This document shows, piece after piece, positions 9,540 through 16,610 of a DNA stretch of 64,000 bases. Both the position numbers and the translations under genes were made by a program. Numbering within the stretch: position 1 is the first letter of the stretch; every line of letters begins with the position of its first letter. The stretch lies in NCBI RefSeq assembly GCF_026626705.1, contig NZ_JAPNKC010000001.1, positions 124,001 through 188,000 on the forward strand, in the 5' to 3' direction. A model generated the notes under the pieces. The model had not been told where the DNA came from and did no database searches. It saw only the letters and a program-made list of their open reading frames with translations. Source of the DNA: Pyxidicoccus sp. MSG2 (lineage in GTDB: Bacteria > Myxococcota > Myxococcia > Myxococcales > Myxococcaceae).

Positions 9540-10364
9540 CTAGAAGGAGAAGGTGTAGCCAATGTCGAACTGCACCAGGTGCGTGAAGCCCGGGTTGGAC
9601 GCGGGCTCACCCGTCTCGCGCCCCGCCTCCCAGTCGTCGCGCAGCAGGTTGACGCGGTAGGCGTCGCGGAACACCCAGTCGCGCAGCTCCAGCCGCACGC
9701 CGTGCTTGTTGAGGACGAAGAAGCGGAAGCCCACCGCGGCGGACACCACCGGGGCCACGCGCGTCTCCTTCACCCAGTAGTCGCTCGAGGCCGAGCCCCG
9801 GTCCTCCGGCACCGCGCGGTCGTCACAGATGCCCAGCTCCCGGTCCACCACCTGGGTGCACTGGATGACGGAGTTGCGCTGGAACGAGCCGAGGCCGCCA
9901 CCGGCCCAGACGTACGCCTGGAAGTGGGCGGGCAAGTCGGACAGCAGGCTGAGCTTCCCGTAGATGGGCGCCCACCTCACGCCGGCCACGCCGTGGAGGT
10001 TCATCTCCCAGAGGTCCTCGAGCTCGTCCGTCACCTTCTTGTCCTGGCGGTCCAGGAAGCTCTCGGAGATGGAGCGCGCGAGCCCGGTGTGGCGGCTGGC
10101 CGCGTAGCCGGCGCGCGCCTCGAGCGCGAAGGTGTTGAAGAGGTTGTAGGCGACGCCAACGTTGAAGAAGTAGTGCGCCGTCAGGTGCGTCTGCACCGGA
10201 AGGCCCACGCCGAGCGACAGCTCGAGGTGCCCACCCGGCTCGAACAGCCGGTTGCGGACGACGACATTGTCGAGGACCTTCTCATCATCGTCCTGTGCCG
10301 CGGCGACAGGCGCCGCCAGCGACATGGCCAACGAAGCAAAGACGCGGAGCGTGCGTGCGTTCAT
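9540..10364 (-). CDS. nfsA: Outer-membrane beta-barrel protein (NfsA-like), first gene of the cluster
   Basis: The protein has 274 residues with a signal peptide (cleavage near PVAAAQ) and alternating strands throughout, including LELSLGVGLPVQTHL and FDIGYTFSF, ending in Phe as barrel proteins do. Unlike B it lacks the long Pro-rich linker. Two pairs of Cys occur near the middle. It is the promoter-proximal gene, with about 400 bp of upstream non-coding DNA, and starts a tightly packed A-B-C block. The A-B-C-D-E-F-G order in one locus matches nfs, required for spore coat assembly. The split glt arrangement is the main alternative reading. Confidence 0.65.
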   Translation of the reverse strand: MNARTLRVFASLAMSLAAPVAAAQDDDEKVLDNVVVRNRLFEPGGHLELSLGVGLPVQTHLTAHYFFNVGVAYNLFNTFALEARAGYAASRHTGLARSISESFLDRQDKKVTDELEDLWEMNLHGVAGVRWAPIYGKLSLLSDLPAHFQAYVWAGGGLGSFQRNSVIQCTQVVDRELGICDDRAVPEDRGSASSDYWVKETRVAPVVSAAVGFRFFVLNKHGVRLELRDWVFRDAYRVNLLRDDWEAGRETGEPASNPGFTHLVQFDIGYTFSF

Positions 10365-10682
10365 GGTTCCTGCCCGGCCCGTGGGGTGGGCCGCCGTGTG
10401 CGGGAGGTCGAAGCCTCCCCCATCCCGGGCGCCTGCGTCACCCGACGATCAGGCCCCTTCGTGGCGCATCCATGTGCACACGGCTTCCACGAGCGACAAG
10501 CCACGATGGCCCGGAGTCTGAATTCTTTTCACCCACGCCGACGCAAGGCGCCCACCGGTCAACGTTTCCGGGGGCGCGCGTGACACGGCCGTGGCGAAGT
10601 GGGCAGGCAGGGCCCCTCTGGGGACACACCTGTACCTACCCGTGACGTCTTTTCGGGCGAGCGCCCCCGCCCCGCAAAGCGA
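10365..10682. other. Non-coding region upstream of nfsA
   Basis: About 320 bp between nfsA and the rplC terminator, with no supported gene. It must hold the promoter for the A-to-G cluster. On the minus strand I see a TTGCGT box 16 bp from AATTCA, and, overlapping it, a weak sigma-54-like GG/TTGC pair with correct 12-bp phasing but a poor -24 element (10541-10555). Neither is convincing. Confidence 0.4.
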
Positions 10683-10728
10683 ACGCCCCGCCCGGATGCC
10701 CGACGAAGCGGGCCCGGAGGCGGGGCGT
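10683..10728 (-). terminator. Hairpin downstream of rplC
   Basis: A 10-bp perfect stem (ACGCCCCGCC with GGCGGGGCGT) encloses a second nested stem (GCCCG with CGGGC). It starts about 35 bp after the rplC stop. Only short T-rich patches follow on the coding strand, so termination may be partial, but the position fits the end of the rplC transcript. Confidence 0.55.
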
Positions 10729-10762
10729 CAGGAGCGCCTGGACTTCAGGGCGCCCGGTGCGG

Positions 10763-11434
10763 CTAGCCGCGCGCGGCCTTGTGCTGCGCGCGCATGGCCA
10801 CCTTGATGCTCGGCCGGACGTAGACGACGGCGTTGTTGTGGCCCGGGACGGCACCCTTCACGAGGAGGAGGCCCTTCTCCACGTCCACCTCGACGACGGT
10901 CAGGTTCTGCGTGGTGACCTGCTCCACGCCGAAGTGGCCCGGCATCTTCTTGTTCGGGTAGGTACGGCCAGGCGTCTTACGCTGACCGATGGCGCCCGGG
11001 TGACGCTGGTACTCGTGCGTACCGTGCGTCTTCGTCTGCGAGCCCTTGAAGCTCCAGCGGCGCATGACGCCGGAGAAGCCGCGGCCCTTGGTGACGCCCG
11101 TGACGTCCACCAGCTCGCCCTTGGCGAACATGTCCGCCTTGACGGCGTCGCCCACGTTGAAGGAGGCAGCCTCCTCCGGCGTCACGCGGAACTCCTTCAG
11201 GTGACGGCGGTAGGGAGCGTTGGCCTTCTTGAAGAAGCCGCGCTCAGCCAGGTTGAGAATCTTCTCGCGGATCTCACCAAAGCCGATCGTCACCGCGGAG
11301 TACTGGTCCTTCTCCGGGGTGCGCTTGCCCACGACCTGGCAGGTGCCCACATCGATCACGGTGACCGGGACGAGGTTGCCCTCATCGTTGAACACCTGGG
11401 TCATTCCGACCTTCTTGCCAATCAGACCCTTCAC
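10763..11434 (-). CDS. rplC: 50S ribosomal protein L3, isolated from the S10 operon
   Basis: This full-length L3 (223 residues) opens with KGLIGKKVGMTQVF and contains the family core GVTKGRGFSGVMRRW and LLLVKGAVPGHNNAVVYV. L3 binds 23S rRNA near its ends and starts large-subunit assembly. The start is GTG with an AGGA site four bases upstream. The residue equivalent to the methylated Gln of E. coli L3 is Lys here (GQRKTPG). Normally rplC sits second in the S10 operon next to rpsJ and rplD. Here its neighbours are a coiled-coil protein gene and nfsA, and it has its own promoter and terminator. Whether a second copy lies in the S10 operon cannot be seen. Confidence 0.95.
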   Translation of the reverse strand: MKGLIGKKVGMTQVFNDEGNLVPVTVIDVGTCQVVGKRTPEKDQYSAVTIGFGEIREKILNLAERGFFKKANAPYRRHLKEFRVTPEEAASFNVGDAVKADMFAKGELVDVTGVTKGRGFSGVMRRWSFKGSQTKTHGTHEYQRHPGAIGQRKTPGRTYPNKKMPGHFGVEQVTTQNLTVVEVDVEKGLLLVKGAVPGHNNAVVYVRPSIKVAMRAQHKAARG

Positions 11435-11527
11435 GTCGTCCTCACTGCCAGCGCGCGTGGCGCGGAAAATCCCAATAAAATCAATGACCTGGACTGCACG
11501 CGTCCCGCGGCCGCCAGGAAGCGGCGC

Positions 11528-11555
11528 AATGTAGCAGACGCGCCCCCCACGTCAA
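11528..11555 (-). promoter_or_regulatory. Sigma-70-type promoter of rplC
   Basis: On the minus strand a TTGACG -35 box lies 16 bp from a TACATT -10 box, about 95 bp before the GTG start of rplC. This gives a leader long enough for autoregulation. It is among the best vegetative promoter matches in the window. Confidence 0.65.
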
Positions 11556-11576
11556 GCACTACGGGCGGGGGTTCCC

Positions 11577-12347
11577 TCACTGCGCGCGATCAAGCCGCGG
11601 GTAGAACGGTGCGAGCTGCGCATCGGGGATGCGTCGAGCGTACACGTCTTCGCCGAGCAGGAACAGCGATTGATCCAGGTAATCCTCCGCGGCCTTCACC
11701 TGTTCCTCCTTCGTGGCGATTGCCTGGTCGAGCTCCGCCATCTGCTGGTCGTGCTCCAGCTTGCGCGTCTCCTCCTCGTCCTCCATCTCCAGCATGCGCT
11801 TGTGCGCCAGGATGCCGGCGGAGCCGGGCTGGCCGGGCTCGGGGGTGAGGGCGTTGGACACACGGACCTCCAGGTCCTCCACCTCGCGGCCCAGGCGCAT
11901 CTGCGCGAGCCGGTTCTTCTTGAGGTTGGTGCGGGCGACGTCGATCTTGCTCGCGTCCGTGCCCGTCAGCTCCATGTCCTTGATCTTCTTCTCGAGCTTC
12001 TGGAGGCCGTCGATGGCGTAGCGCAGGTCGGCGCGGCGGGTGGACAGCGTCTTGCGCAGGTCCTTGACCTTGCCCTCGATGGCATCCACCGCCTTCTTCC
12101 ACTTCTTCACGACGACCTCGTGCCCGCCCCGCTCCTCGGCCTGCTGGGCCAGGAAGTCCTGCCAGACGGCGTCCTGGTCGTTCATCTCCTGCTCGAGCGC
12201 GGCCAGCTCGTCCCGGCGCGCCACCACGGCCTCTTCGGCGCGGTAGACGCGGTCCATGGAGCGCGGGCAGGTGGGCTTGCCGGGCAGGCGATCACGCGCC
12301 AGGTCGCCCAGCTGGAAGATGAGGTCGTTGTAGCTCTCCTTCGCCAT
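11577..12347 (-). CDS. Coiled-coil protein of unknown function
   Basis: The protein has 256 residues with no signal peptide or membrane segment. Residues about 35-150 and 190-240 are strongly charged heptad-like helices (EEAVVARRDELAALEQE, KKWKKAVDAIEGKVKDLRK), predicting a long antiparallel coiled coil interrupted by a Pro/Gly turn near residue 170. Two Cys-poor ends flank it. It precedes rplC on the same strand, but the rplC promoter lies between them. I do not recognise the family; a structural or scaffold role in the cytoplasm is an inference from composition alone. Confidence 0.65.
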   Translation of the reverse strand: MAKESYNDLIFQLGDLARDRLPGKPTCPRSMDRVYRAEEAVVARRDELAALEQEMNDQDAVWQDFLAQQAEERGGHEVVVKKWKKAVDAIEGKVKDLRKTLSTRRADLRYAIDGLQKLEKKIKDMELTGTDASKIDVARTNLKKNRLAQMRLGREVEDLEVRVSNALTPEPGQPGSAGILAHKRMLEMEDEEETRKLEHDQQMAELDQAIATKEEQVKAAEDYLDQSLFLLGEDVYARRIPDAQLAPFYPRLDRAQ

Positions 12348-12418
12348 GGGCGGGTTTCTACGCCCAACGCGCGGGGACTGTCACCGGGAGAGCGAGCCGG
12401 CGTGGACTTCAGTGCCCG

Positions 12419-12484
12419 TTTTCAGGAGCCCGGCGACGCGTCTTCAGGAGCCGGGCGACGCGTCTTCAGGAGCCGGGCGACGCA
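12419..12484. repeat. Three tandem 22-bp units over a stop codon
   Basis: Three consecutive 22-bp units, the last two nearly identical, share the minus-strand core CGTCGCCCGGCTCCTGA. The innermost unit supplies the end and TGA stop of the adjacent 157-residue protein gene; the other two extend downstream. A closely similar core is triplicated at 20591-20670 over another gene's stop codon. Confidence 0.85.
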
Positions 12485-12939
12485 TCCAAGGTGGAGGACG
12501 GCCCGTGCATGACGGCGGCCAGGGCCCCTTCCGCCAGGGCGAGCAGCTCCCGGGCGCGGTCCTGCTCCTCGGTGCGGTTGAGCTCGCAGACCCAGGCGGA
12601 GGACAGGTCCGCTTGCTGGCGCGCCAGCTCGGCCGTCGTCTCATAGCGGGCGGCGGACGCGCGGGCGAAGCAGCCCTCGCGGCGCAGCTCGAGGATGGTG
12701 TCCGCGTCCAGCTCGATGTCCTCGGGCGGGACGGGCAGCGGCCCCCGGCCCAGCGCGGCCAGCCGGGCCAGCAGGCGCGAGGCGTGTGCGCGGCAGAAGG
12801 CGGCCAGCACCATCAGCCTTGCCCGGACCCGCGCATCTCCAATGCGCTCCGCCAGCGCTGTCATCCGCCGGGCGGAAACGACTTCCGCCTCCCATGCGGC
12901 GGCCAGCGCAGCGGCCAGCCGGGTATGCCTCGCACCCAT
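12466..12939 (-). CDS. Hypothetical all-helical protein
   Basis: The protein has 157 residues and is Ala/Arg/Leu/Glu-rich, with predicted long helices (AARYETTAELARQQADLSSA, ARLMVLAAFCRAHASRLLAR). The pattern could fit a ferritin-like four-helix bundle, but I cannot place a complete metal-binding set, so this stays a guess. There is no signal peptide. Its last codons (SPGS) and stop are built from a tandem 22-bp repeat that continues beyond the gene, so the C-terminus may be a recent acquisition. Neighbouring genes on the same strand do not suggest a pathway. Confidence 0.55.
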   Translation of the reverse strand: MGARHTRLAAALAAAWEAEVVSARRMTALAERIGDARVRARLMVLAAFCRAHASRLLARLAALGRGPLPVPPEDIELDADTILELRREGCFARASAARYETTAELARQQADLSSAWVCELNRTEEQDRARELLALAEGALAAVMHGPSSTLDASPGS

Positions 12940-12997
12940 TGACGTCCCCCGTTCCCTACCCTCTATGCCGGCAACGTAGGGACGCCCTCCGCCGGAT

Positions 12998-14137
12998 TCA
13001 ACCGAGTGCCCGCTCGATCATCCAGTACCCACCAGCAGCGAGGATGCACACCGACACCGCGCGCACCGTCTTGAGGTGCAGCGCCGGCCTGCGCTGCACC
13101 ATGCGCAGCAAGGGAAGCAGCACGGCCACGACTGTCGCCTGCCCCAGCTCCACGCCGACGTTGAAGCCCAGCAGCGCCGGCGCGACCGAGTCGCCCAGCC
13201 CATAGTTCTTCAGCACACTCGCGAAGCCGAAGCCGTGCACCAGCCCGAAGAGGAAGGTGACGAGGGCGCGGTGGCGGTGCTCGCGCAGGACGAGATTCTC
13301 CACCGCCACATAGATGATGGAGGCGGCGATGGCGGCCTCCACCCAGCGCGCCCGGTCCCCGTCCAGCCCCACCCAGCCCAGCACGACGGCCCCCAGGGTG
13401 AGGGAGTGCGCGACGGTGAACGATGACACGAGCAGCAGCACCCGCTTCCACCCGCCGCCCACCAGCAGCACCGCGAGCAGGAAGGCGAGGTGGTCCCAAC
13501 CGTCGAAGATGTGGCGCACGCCCTCTTCCACCCAGCCGAGGACGCCGCGGACGGAGGCGCTCCCCTTCCCTCCCTCCGCGAGGCCAGGGATGTCCACGCT
13601 CGGCTGCGCGGCGTCCGCGAACACCGAGCCCGGGACTTCACCATCCAGCGAGCTGCCGAGGATCACGCGGTAGCCCACCGGCAGCACCGACAGCACGGTG
13701 TACGTCTGCCGCAGGGGCCCCGGAGGGCAGGTGAAGGTGGCGGTCAGCTCCACGTACGTCTGGCGCAGCAACGCGGAGTGGGAGGTACGCGTGCAGGGCC
13801 GCCCGCCCGCGGTGAGCGGTAGTGCGTCCCACACGCCCACCTCAAGCGCGGCGCGGCGGGCGTCCAGGTCCGCCTGGGACACCGTGCCGTCCCCGTCCGC
13901 GTCGGCGGGCAGCAGCAGGCCGAGCGTGCCCGCCGTCAGCGTGAGCACCTGGCGCACCTCCGAGCCCATGGGGTCGTCCCCCGGCTCGCCGCCGGGAGCG
14001 AGCCGCGGCTCTCCCGCGGGGGAGCCCGTCGGGGTGCGGCGCACCTGTGAATAGAGGATGTCCGCGTCGTGCGCGGAGGCCGCGCCCGCGGCCAACAGGA
14101 GGGCCGCGAGCACCCCCCGGGGGGAAGCCCTCGTCAT
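12998..14137 (-). CDS. HupE/UreJ-family membrane protein with exported N-terminal domain
   Basis: The protein has 379 residues. A signal peptide (VLAALLLAAGAASA) precedes a roughly 190-residue exported domain containing an EF-hand-like DADGDGTVSQAD segment. The C-terminal half carries six or so membrane helices with the family signature HIFDGWDHLAFLL and LVHGFGFASVL. HupE/UreJ proteins are linked to nickel or cobalt handling, but this long form occurs widely without hydrogenase or urease genes and none lie nearby. The ATG at 14137 is preferred over one seven codons upstream because it starts the signal peptide directly. Confidence 0.7.
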   Translation of the reverse strand: MTRASPRGVLAALLLAAGAASAHDADILYSQVRRTPTGSPAGEPRLAPGGEPGDDPMGSEVRQVLTLTAGTLGLLLPADADGDGTVSQADLDARRAALEVGVWDALPLTAGGRPCTRTSHSALLRQTYVELTATFTCPPGPLRQTYTVLSVLPVGYRVILGSSLDGEVPGSVFADAAQPSVDIPGLAEGGKGSASVRGVLGWVEEGVRHIFDGWDHLAFLLAVLLVGGGWKRVLLLVSSFTVAHSLTLGAVVLGWVGLDGDRARWVEAAIAASIIYVAVENLVLREHRHRALVTFLFGLVHGFGFASVLKNYGLGDSVAPALLGFNVGVELGQATVVAVLLPLLRMVQRRPALHLKTVRAVSVCILAAGGYWMIERALG

Positions 14138-14189
14138 GGCGCCGCAGCCTGCCTTCACGGCCGGCCCGCGTCCATCGCCGGCTGCCCGC

Positions 14190-14756
14190 CTACTCCTGGA
14201 TGAAGCGCAGCTGCACCTGCTGGCGGCCGCTCAGGCCCCCGTGCCGGGTGCCGCAGTAGGGGCAGTAGAGGGGCTGGTCCCAGTCCCACAGCAGCTTGAC
14301 GTCCTCCCCGCAGCACAGCATGGGCAGCGTCCGCAGCAGCTCGTCCGCCTCCGGGTCCATGGGCCCGGGCAGCGCCTCGGGCGTCACCGCGACGAAGGTG
14401 GGCCGGGGGTTGAGCGACAGCGTGCGATTGACGTGGGCCAGTTGCTCGTAGCGCACGTGGTTGGCCCACGCGCGCGCCACACCCTCCAGGTGCGTCTGCT
14501 GCGCGGGCGTGAGGAAGGCATCCGCCTCCGCGCGCGTGCCGCAGTACGGGCAGCGCCACAGCGGCAGCCCGTCCTCCCCTTCGTGTGCGTTCTCGAAGGT
14601 GAAGAAGGCCTGCAGCTTGTGCAGCACCGCGCGCGAGTCGAACGGGCCCGGCCGCATCTTGAAGGGCCGCTGACAGCCCGGGCACTCGCGCCGCGTGAAG
14701 CCCGCGGTGTCCCGGGGCAGCTCCAGGCCCGTGACTTCCGGCCCGGCGCCGCTCAT
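14190..14756 (-). CDS. Zinc-ribbon protein of unknown function
   Basis: The protein has 188 residues. Four CxxC-type knuckles are visible: CPGC near residue 25, CPYC near 66, a CC pair near 150 and CPYC near 168. These make up two probable zinc ribbons separated by a helical stretch. It has no signal or membrane segment. The ATG overlaps the stop of the upstream small membrane protein gene (ATGA), so the pair is translationally coupled. The function is unknown; paired zinc ribbons often bind nucleic acid or protein. Confidence 0.65.
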   Translation of the reverse strand: MSGAGPEVTGLELPRDTAGFTRRECPGCQRPFKMRPGPFDSRAVLHKLQAFFTFENAHEGEDGLPLWRCPYCGTRAEADAFLTPAQQTHLEGVARAWANHVRYEQLAHVNRTLSLNPRPTFVAVTPEALPGPMDPEADELLRTLPMLCCGEDVKLLWDWDQPLYCPYCGTRHGGLSGRQQVQLRFIQE

Positions 14757-14929
14757 GGGTTCGCCGTCCATCTCGCACGCGCCGTCCGCCGGCCGGTGGA
14801 CACCACCGCCAGCAGGAAGGCCACGAAGGAGAACAACAACAGCAGGTGGACCCAGTAGCCCTCGGTGGAGCCCGCCGTCATCCCGAGCCCCCACAGCACC
14901 AGCAGGATCATTCCCATCGTCCAGTACAC
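14753..14929 (-). CDS. Small two-helix membrane protein (lmo0937-like)
   Basis: The protein has 58 residues starting at GTG, with GGAGG six bases upstream. It consists of two hydrophobic helices separated by a Gly-rich turn (MILLVLWGLGM and HLLLLFSFVAFLLAVV) and a short basic tail. The pattern resembles the lmo0937 family of small membrane proteins found in many bacteria, often stress-linked. A longer in-frame ATG exists at 14965, but it lacks a ribosome-binding site. It is coupled to the downstream zinc-ribbon gene by a four-base overlap. Confidence 0.6.
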   Translation of the reverse strand: MYWTMGMILLVLWGLGMTAGSTEGYWVHLLLLFSFVAFLLAVVSTGRRTARARWTANP

Positions 14930-15030
14930 GCCACACCTCCCAAGCCCACACCCTGGCGCGGGCAAAGCTAGGAACGGGTACCGGACCGGGCAACCCAGTC
15001 CTTTTCACAGCCTCACGTTGGGTAAAGCAC

Positions 15031-15051
15031 TGCCCCACCCGGGCATTTTTT
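15031..15051 (+). terminator. Orphan Rho-independent terminator (plus strand)
   Basis: A five-base stem (TGCCC with GGGCA) with a five-base loop is followed immediately by six T residues. No plus-strand gene lies upstream, because the neighbouring genes diverge from here, so it would end a short non-coding transcript or act as a leader attenuator. Confidence 0.45.
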
Positions 15052-15122
15052 CCGACGTGCGGGGCGATCCTCCGGCCCTTGCGTGGAGATCTCATAAGGA
15101 GGGACGCAGTGTGAAAGGCGCA

Positions 15123-15138
15123 TGGCACGCCGCCTGCT
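15123..15138 (+). promoter_or_regulatory. Candidate sigma-54 promoter of the lytic transglycosylase gene
   Basis: TGGCAC, a five-base spacer and CTGCT give correct GG-to-GC phasing of 12 bp. Only the first base of the -12 element departs from consensus. The predicted start of transcription is near 15149, about 70 bases before the ATG. Confidence 0.4.
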
Positions 15139-15216
15139 TTGCCGCCGTCACATCAGAAGTCGGTTGCAGTTGCAGGTTCAGCGGGCGCGCGCGGCACTGG
15201 CGCCGGGGAGGGCGGG

Positions 15217-15954
15217 ATGCGGGGCTGGACGGTGGCGATGGCGGCAGCGGCGGTGTTGGTGGGGTCCGAGGCGTTTGCGTTTCCGGTACAGGTGCCGGAA
15301 GGCCCCCAGGGCGAGGCACCGGAAGTGGTGGAGCTGCGCGCGCAGCTGTCTGCGCGTGACGCCGAGCTGAGGACCGCCCTGGCGAAGCTCCAGGCGTACG
15401 AGGACGAGGCGGACTTCGCCGAGGCCGACCGGCTGGGCGTGGCGGAGCTGGTGAAGGCCTCCGGCCTGCCCGAGCGGCAGCAGCGGCGGCTGGCGGTGGC
15501 CATCGTCCGCGAGGCCCGGGCCAACAACGTGGACCCGCTGCTGGTGGTGGCGGTCATCCGCTGCGAGAGCAGCTTCAACAACTACGCCGTCTCGGGTGTG
15601 GGGGCCATGGGCCTGATGCAGGTGATGCCGGACACCGGCAAGTACCTGGCGGAGAAGGGCGGCTACAAGCTGGGCCGCTCCAGCAACCTCTTCGACGCCG
15701 AGACGAACGTTCAGCTGGGCACCGCCTACCTGGCGGACCTCATCGCCCGCTTCGGCACCGTGGAGAAGGCGCTGGTCGCCTACAACGCGGGCCCCGGGCT
15801 GGCCAAGCGCATCCTCGCAAAGCCAGAAGTCCGCAAGAAGTTCATGGCGGGCTATCCGACCAAGGTCGTGAAGGAGTTCCGGAAGCTGAAGGCCCAGCAG
15901 GAGCGCCAGCTCACCCTCCGCGATCAGCAGACGACGATTGACCGCAAGGGTTGA
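15217..15954 (+). CDS. Soluble lytic murein transglycosylase, SLT family
   Basis: The protein has 245 residues and cleaves the MurNAc-GlcNAc bond of peptidoglycan in the periplasm. The ATG is chosen for its GGGAGG site five bases upstream and the signal peptide that follows (VAMAAAAVLVGSEAFA). A short coiled segment (residues about 40-75) precedes the SLT domain, which shows catalytic Glu in IRCESSFNNYAVS, then GAMGLMQVMP and VAYNAGPGLAKR. A different strong AAGGAGG site lies upstream near GTG 15111, but that frame is not continuous with this protein. It starts a plus-strand run and may have a sigma-54 promoter. Confidence 0.85.
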   Translation: MRGWTVAMAAAAVLVGSEAFAFPVQVPEGPQGEAPEVVELRAQLSARDAELRTALAKLQAYEDEADFAEADRLGVAELVKASGLPERQQRRLAVAIVREARANNVDPLLVVAVIRCESSFNNYAVSGVGAMGLMQVMPDTGKYLAEKGGYKLGRSSNLFDAETNVQLGTAYLADLIARFGTVEKALVAYNAGPGLAKRILAKPEVRKKFMAGYPTKVVKEFRKLKAQQERQLTLRDQQTTIDRKG

Positions 15955-16188
15955 CCGACAGGCAACACGCTGGAAGCCCGTTGCATGACAATCTGGTGAA
16001 TCTGCCCTGGGGGGGGCTGACCTTCCCAGTCGCCAAGGTGCAGTGTGTGCGCCCGGTTGAGAGCACTCCACGGGTTGTGTCGCCCGTGGAACTTCAGGGT
16101 TTCCGGGAGGTCCGGAAGAGGCTCTTGGCCGTCGTGCCCATGTCAACGGCACATCGTGCACACAGCATCCACTTGGGAGCGCACAGCG

Positions 16189-16512
16189 ATGGCGGGGCTA
16201 CAGATTCACAGTGAGGAGATTGCAGGTCGGGTCACCCTTCGGCTGGAGGGCATCCTGGACGGCAGGACGGCGCACGAGGTGCGCACCTCCCTGAGCTCGC
16301 TCAGCGGCCGCGAGGTCGTCCTGGACTTCACGCACCTGCGCGAGTTCAAGGACAGCGCGGTGGGCGTGCTGACCCGCGAATTGGTGGAGCGGCCGGTGCA
16401 GCTGCGCGGCCTGGCCACCCACCACGAGCGGATGTTCCGCTACTTCGGCGTCGGCACGGGTGAGTCCCAGCGCCGCGCGTACTACACGCCGGAGGACATC
16501 CTCTCGGCGTGA
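16189..16512 (+). CDS. STAS-domain protein (anti-sigma-factor-antagonist-like)
   Basis: This 107-residue single-domain protein has the STAS pattern: a beta-strand start (VTLRLEGILDGRTAHEV), a central VVLDFTHLREFKDSAVGVL and a final helix. The Ser in FKDSAVG is at the place phosphorylated in SpoIIAA-type antagonists, although the usual G after DS is replaced by A. GGGAG lies upstream of the ATG. No switch kinase or anti-sigma gene is adjacent; a sigma factor gene does follow about 4.5 kb downstream. It is probably cytoplasmic and its partner is unknown. Confidence 0.75.
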   Translation: MAGLQIHSEEIAGRVTLRLEGILDGRTAHEVRTSLSSLSGREVVLDFTHLREFKDSAVGVLTRELVERPVQLRGLATHHERMFRYFGVGTGESQRRAYYTPEDILSA

Positions 16513-16540
16513 GCAGCGCTCCCACCCGGTGAGCAGGCAG

Positions 16541-16558
16541 GCGTCCCGCGAGGGACGC
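16541..16558. terminator. Hairpin after the STAS gene
   Basis: A perfect seven-base stem (GCGTCCC with GGGACGC) around GCGA lies between the STAS stop and the MoxR start. No T-run follows, so it is a weak terminator or insulator. Confidence 0.4.
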
Positions 16559-16610
16559 GCCGCGAACGGGGTGTGCCGGCCCGCGAGGGAGTCGGCTAGA
16601 GTGGCGGGAG

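Noticed and set aside
1-10364. Naming the first cluster as glt (gliding)
   Set aside because: The families fit both systems, but one contiguous A-to-G locus and its distance from rpoA fit nfs better. The choice remains an inference, so symbols are given with moderate confidence.
10541-10555. A sigma-54 promoter for nfsA
   Set aside because: Phasing of GG and GC is right and TTGC is present, but the -24 element (CGGTGG) matches only at GG. Too weak to call.
15111-15359. A separate small gene starting at GTG 15111 behind a strong AAGGAGG site
   Set aside because: The product is Gly/Arg-rich without a signal or motif and runs in another frame through the transglycosylase gene. The site may be incidental or part of a leader.
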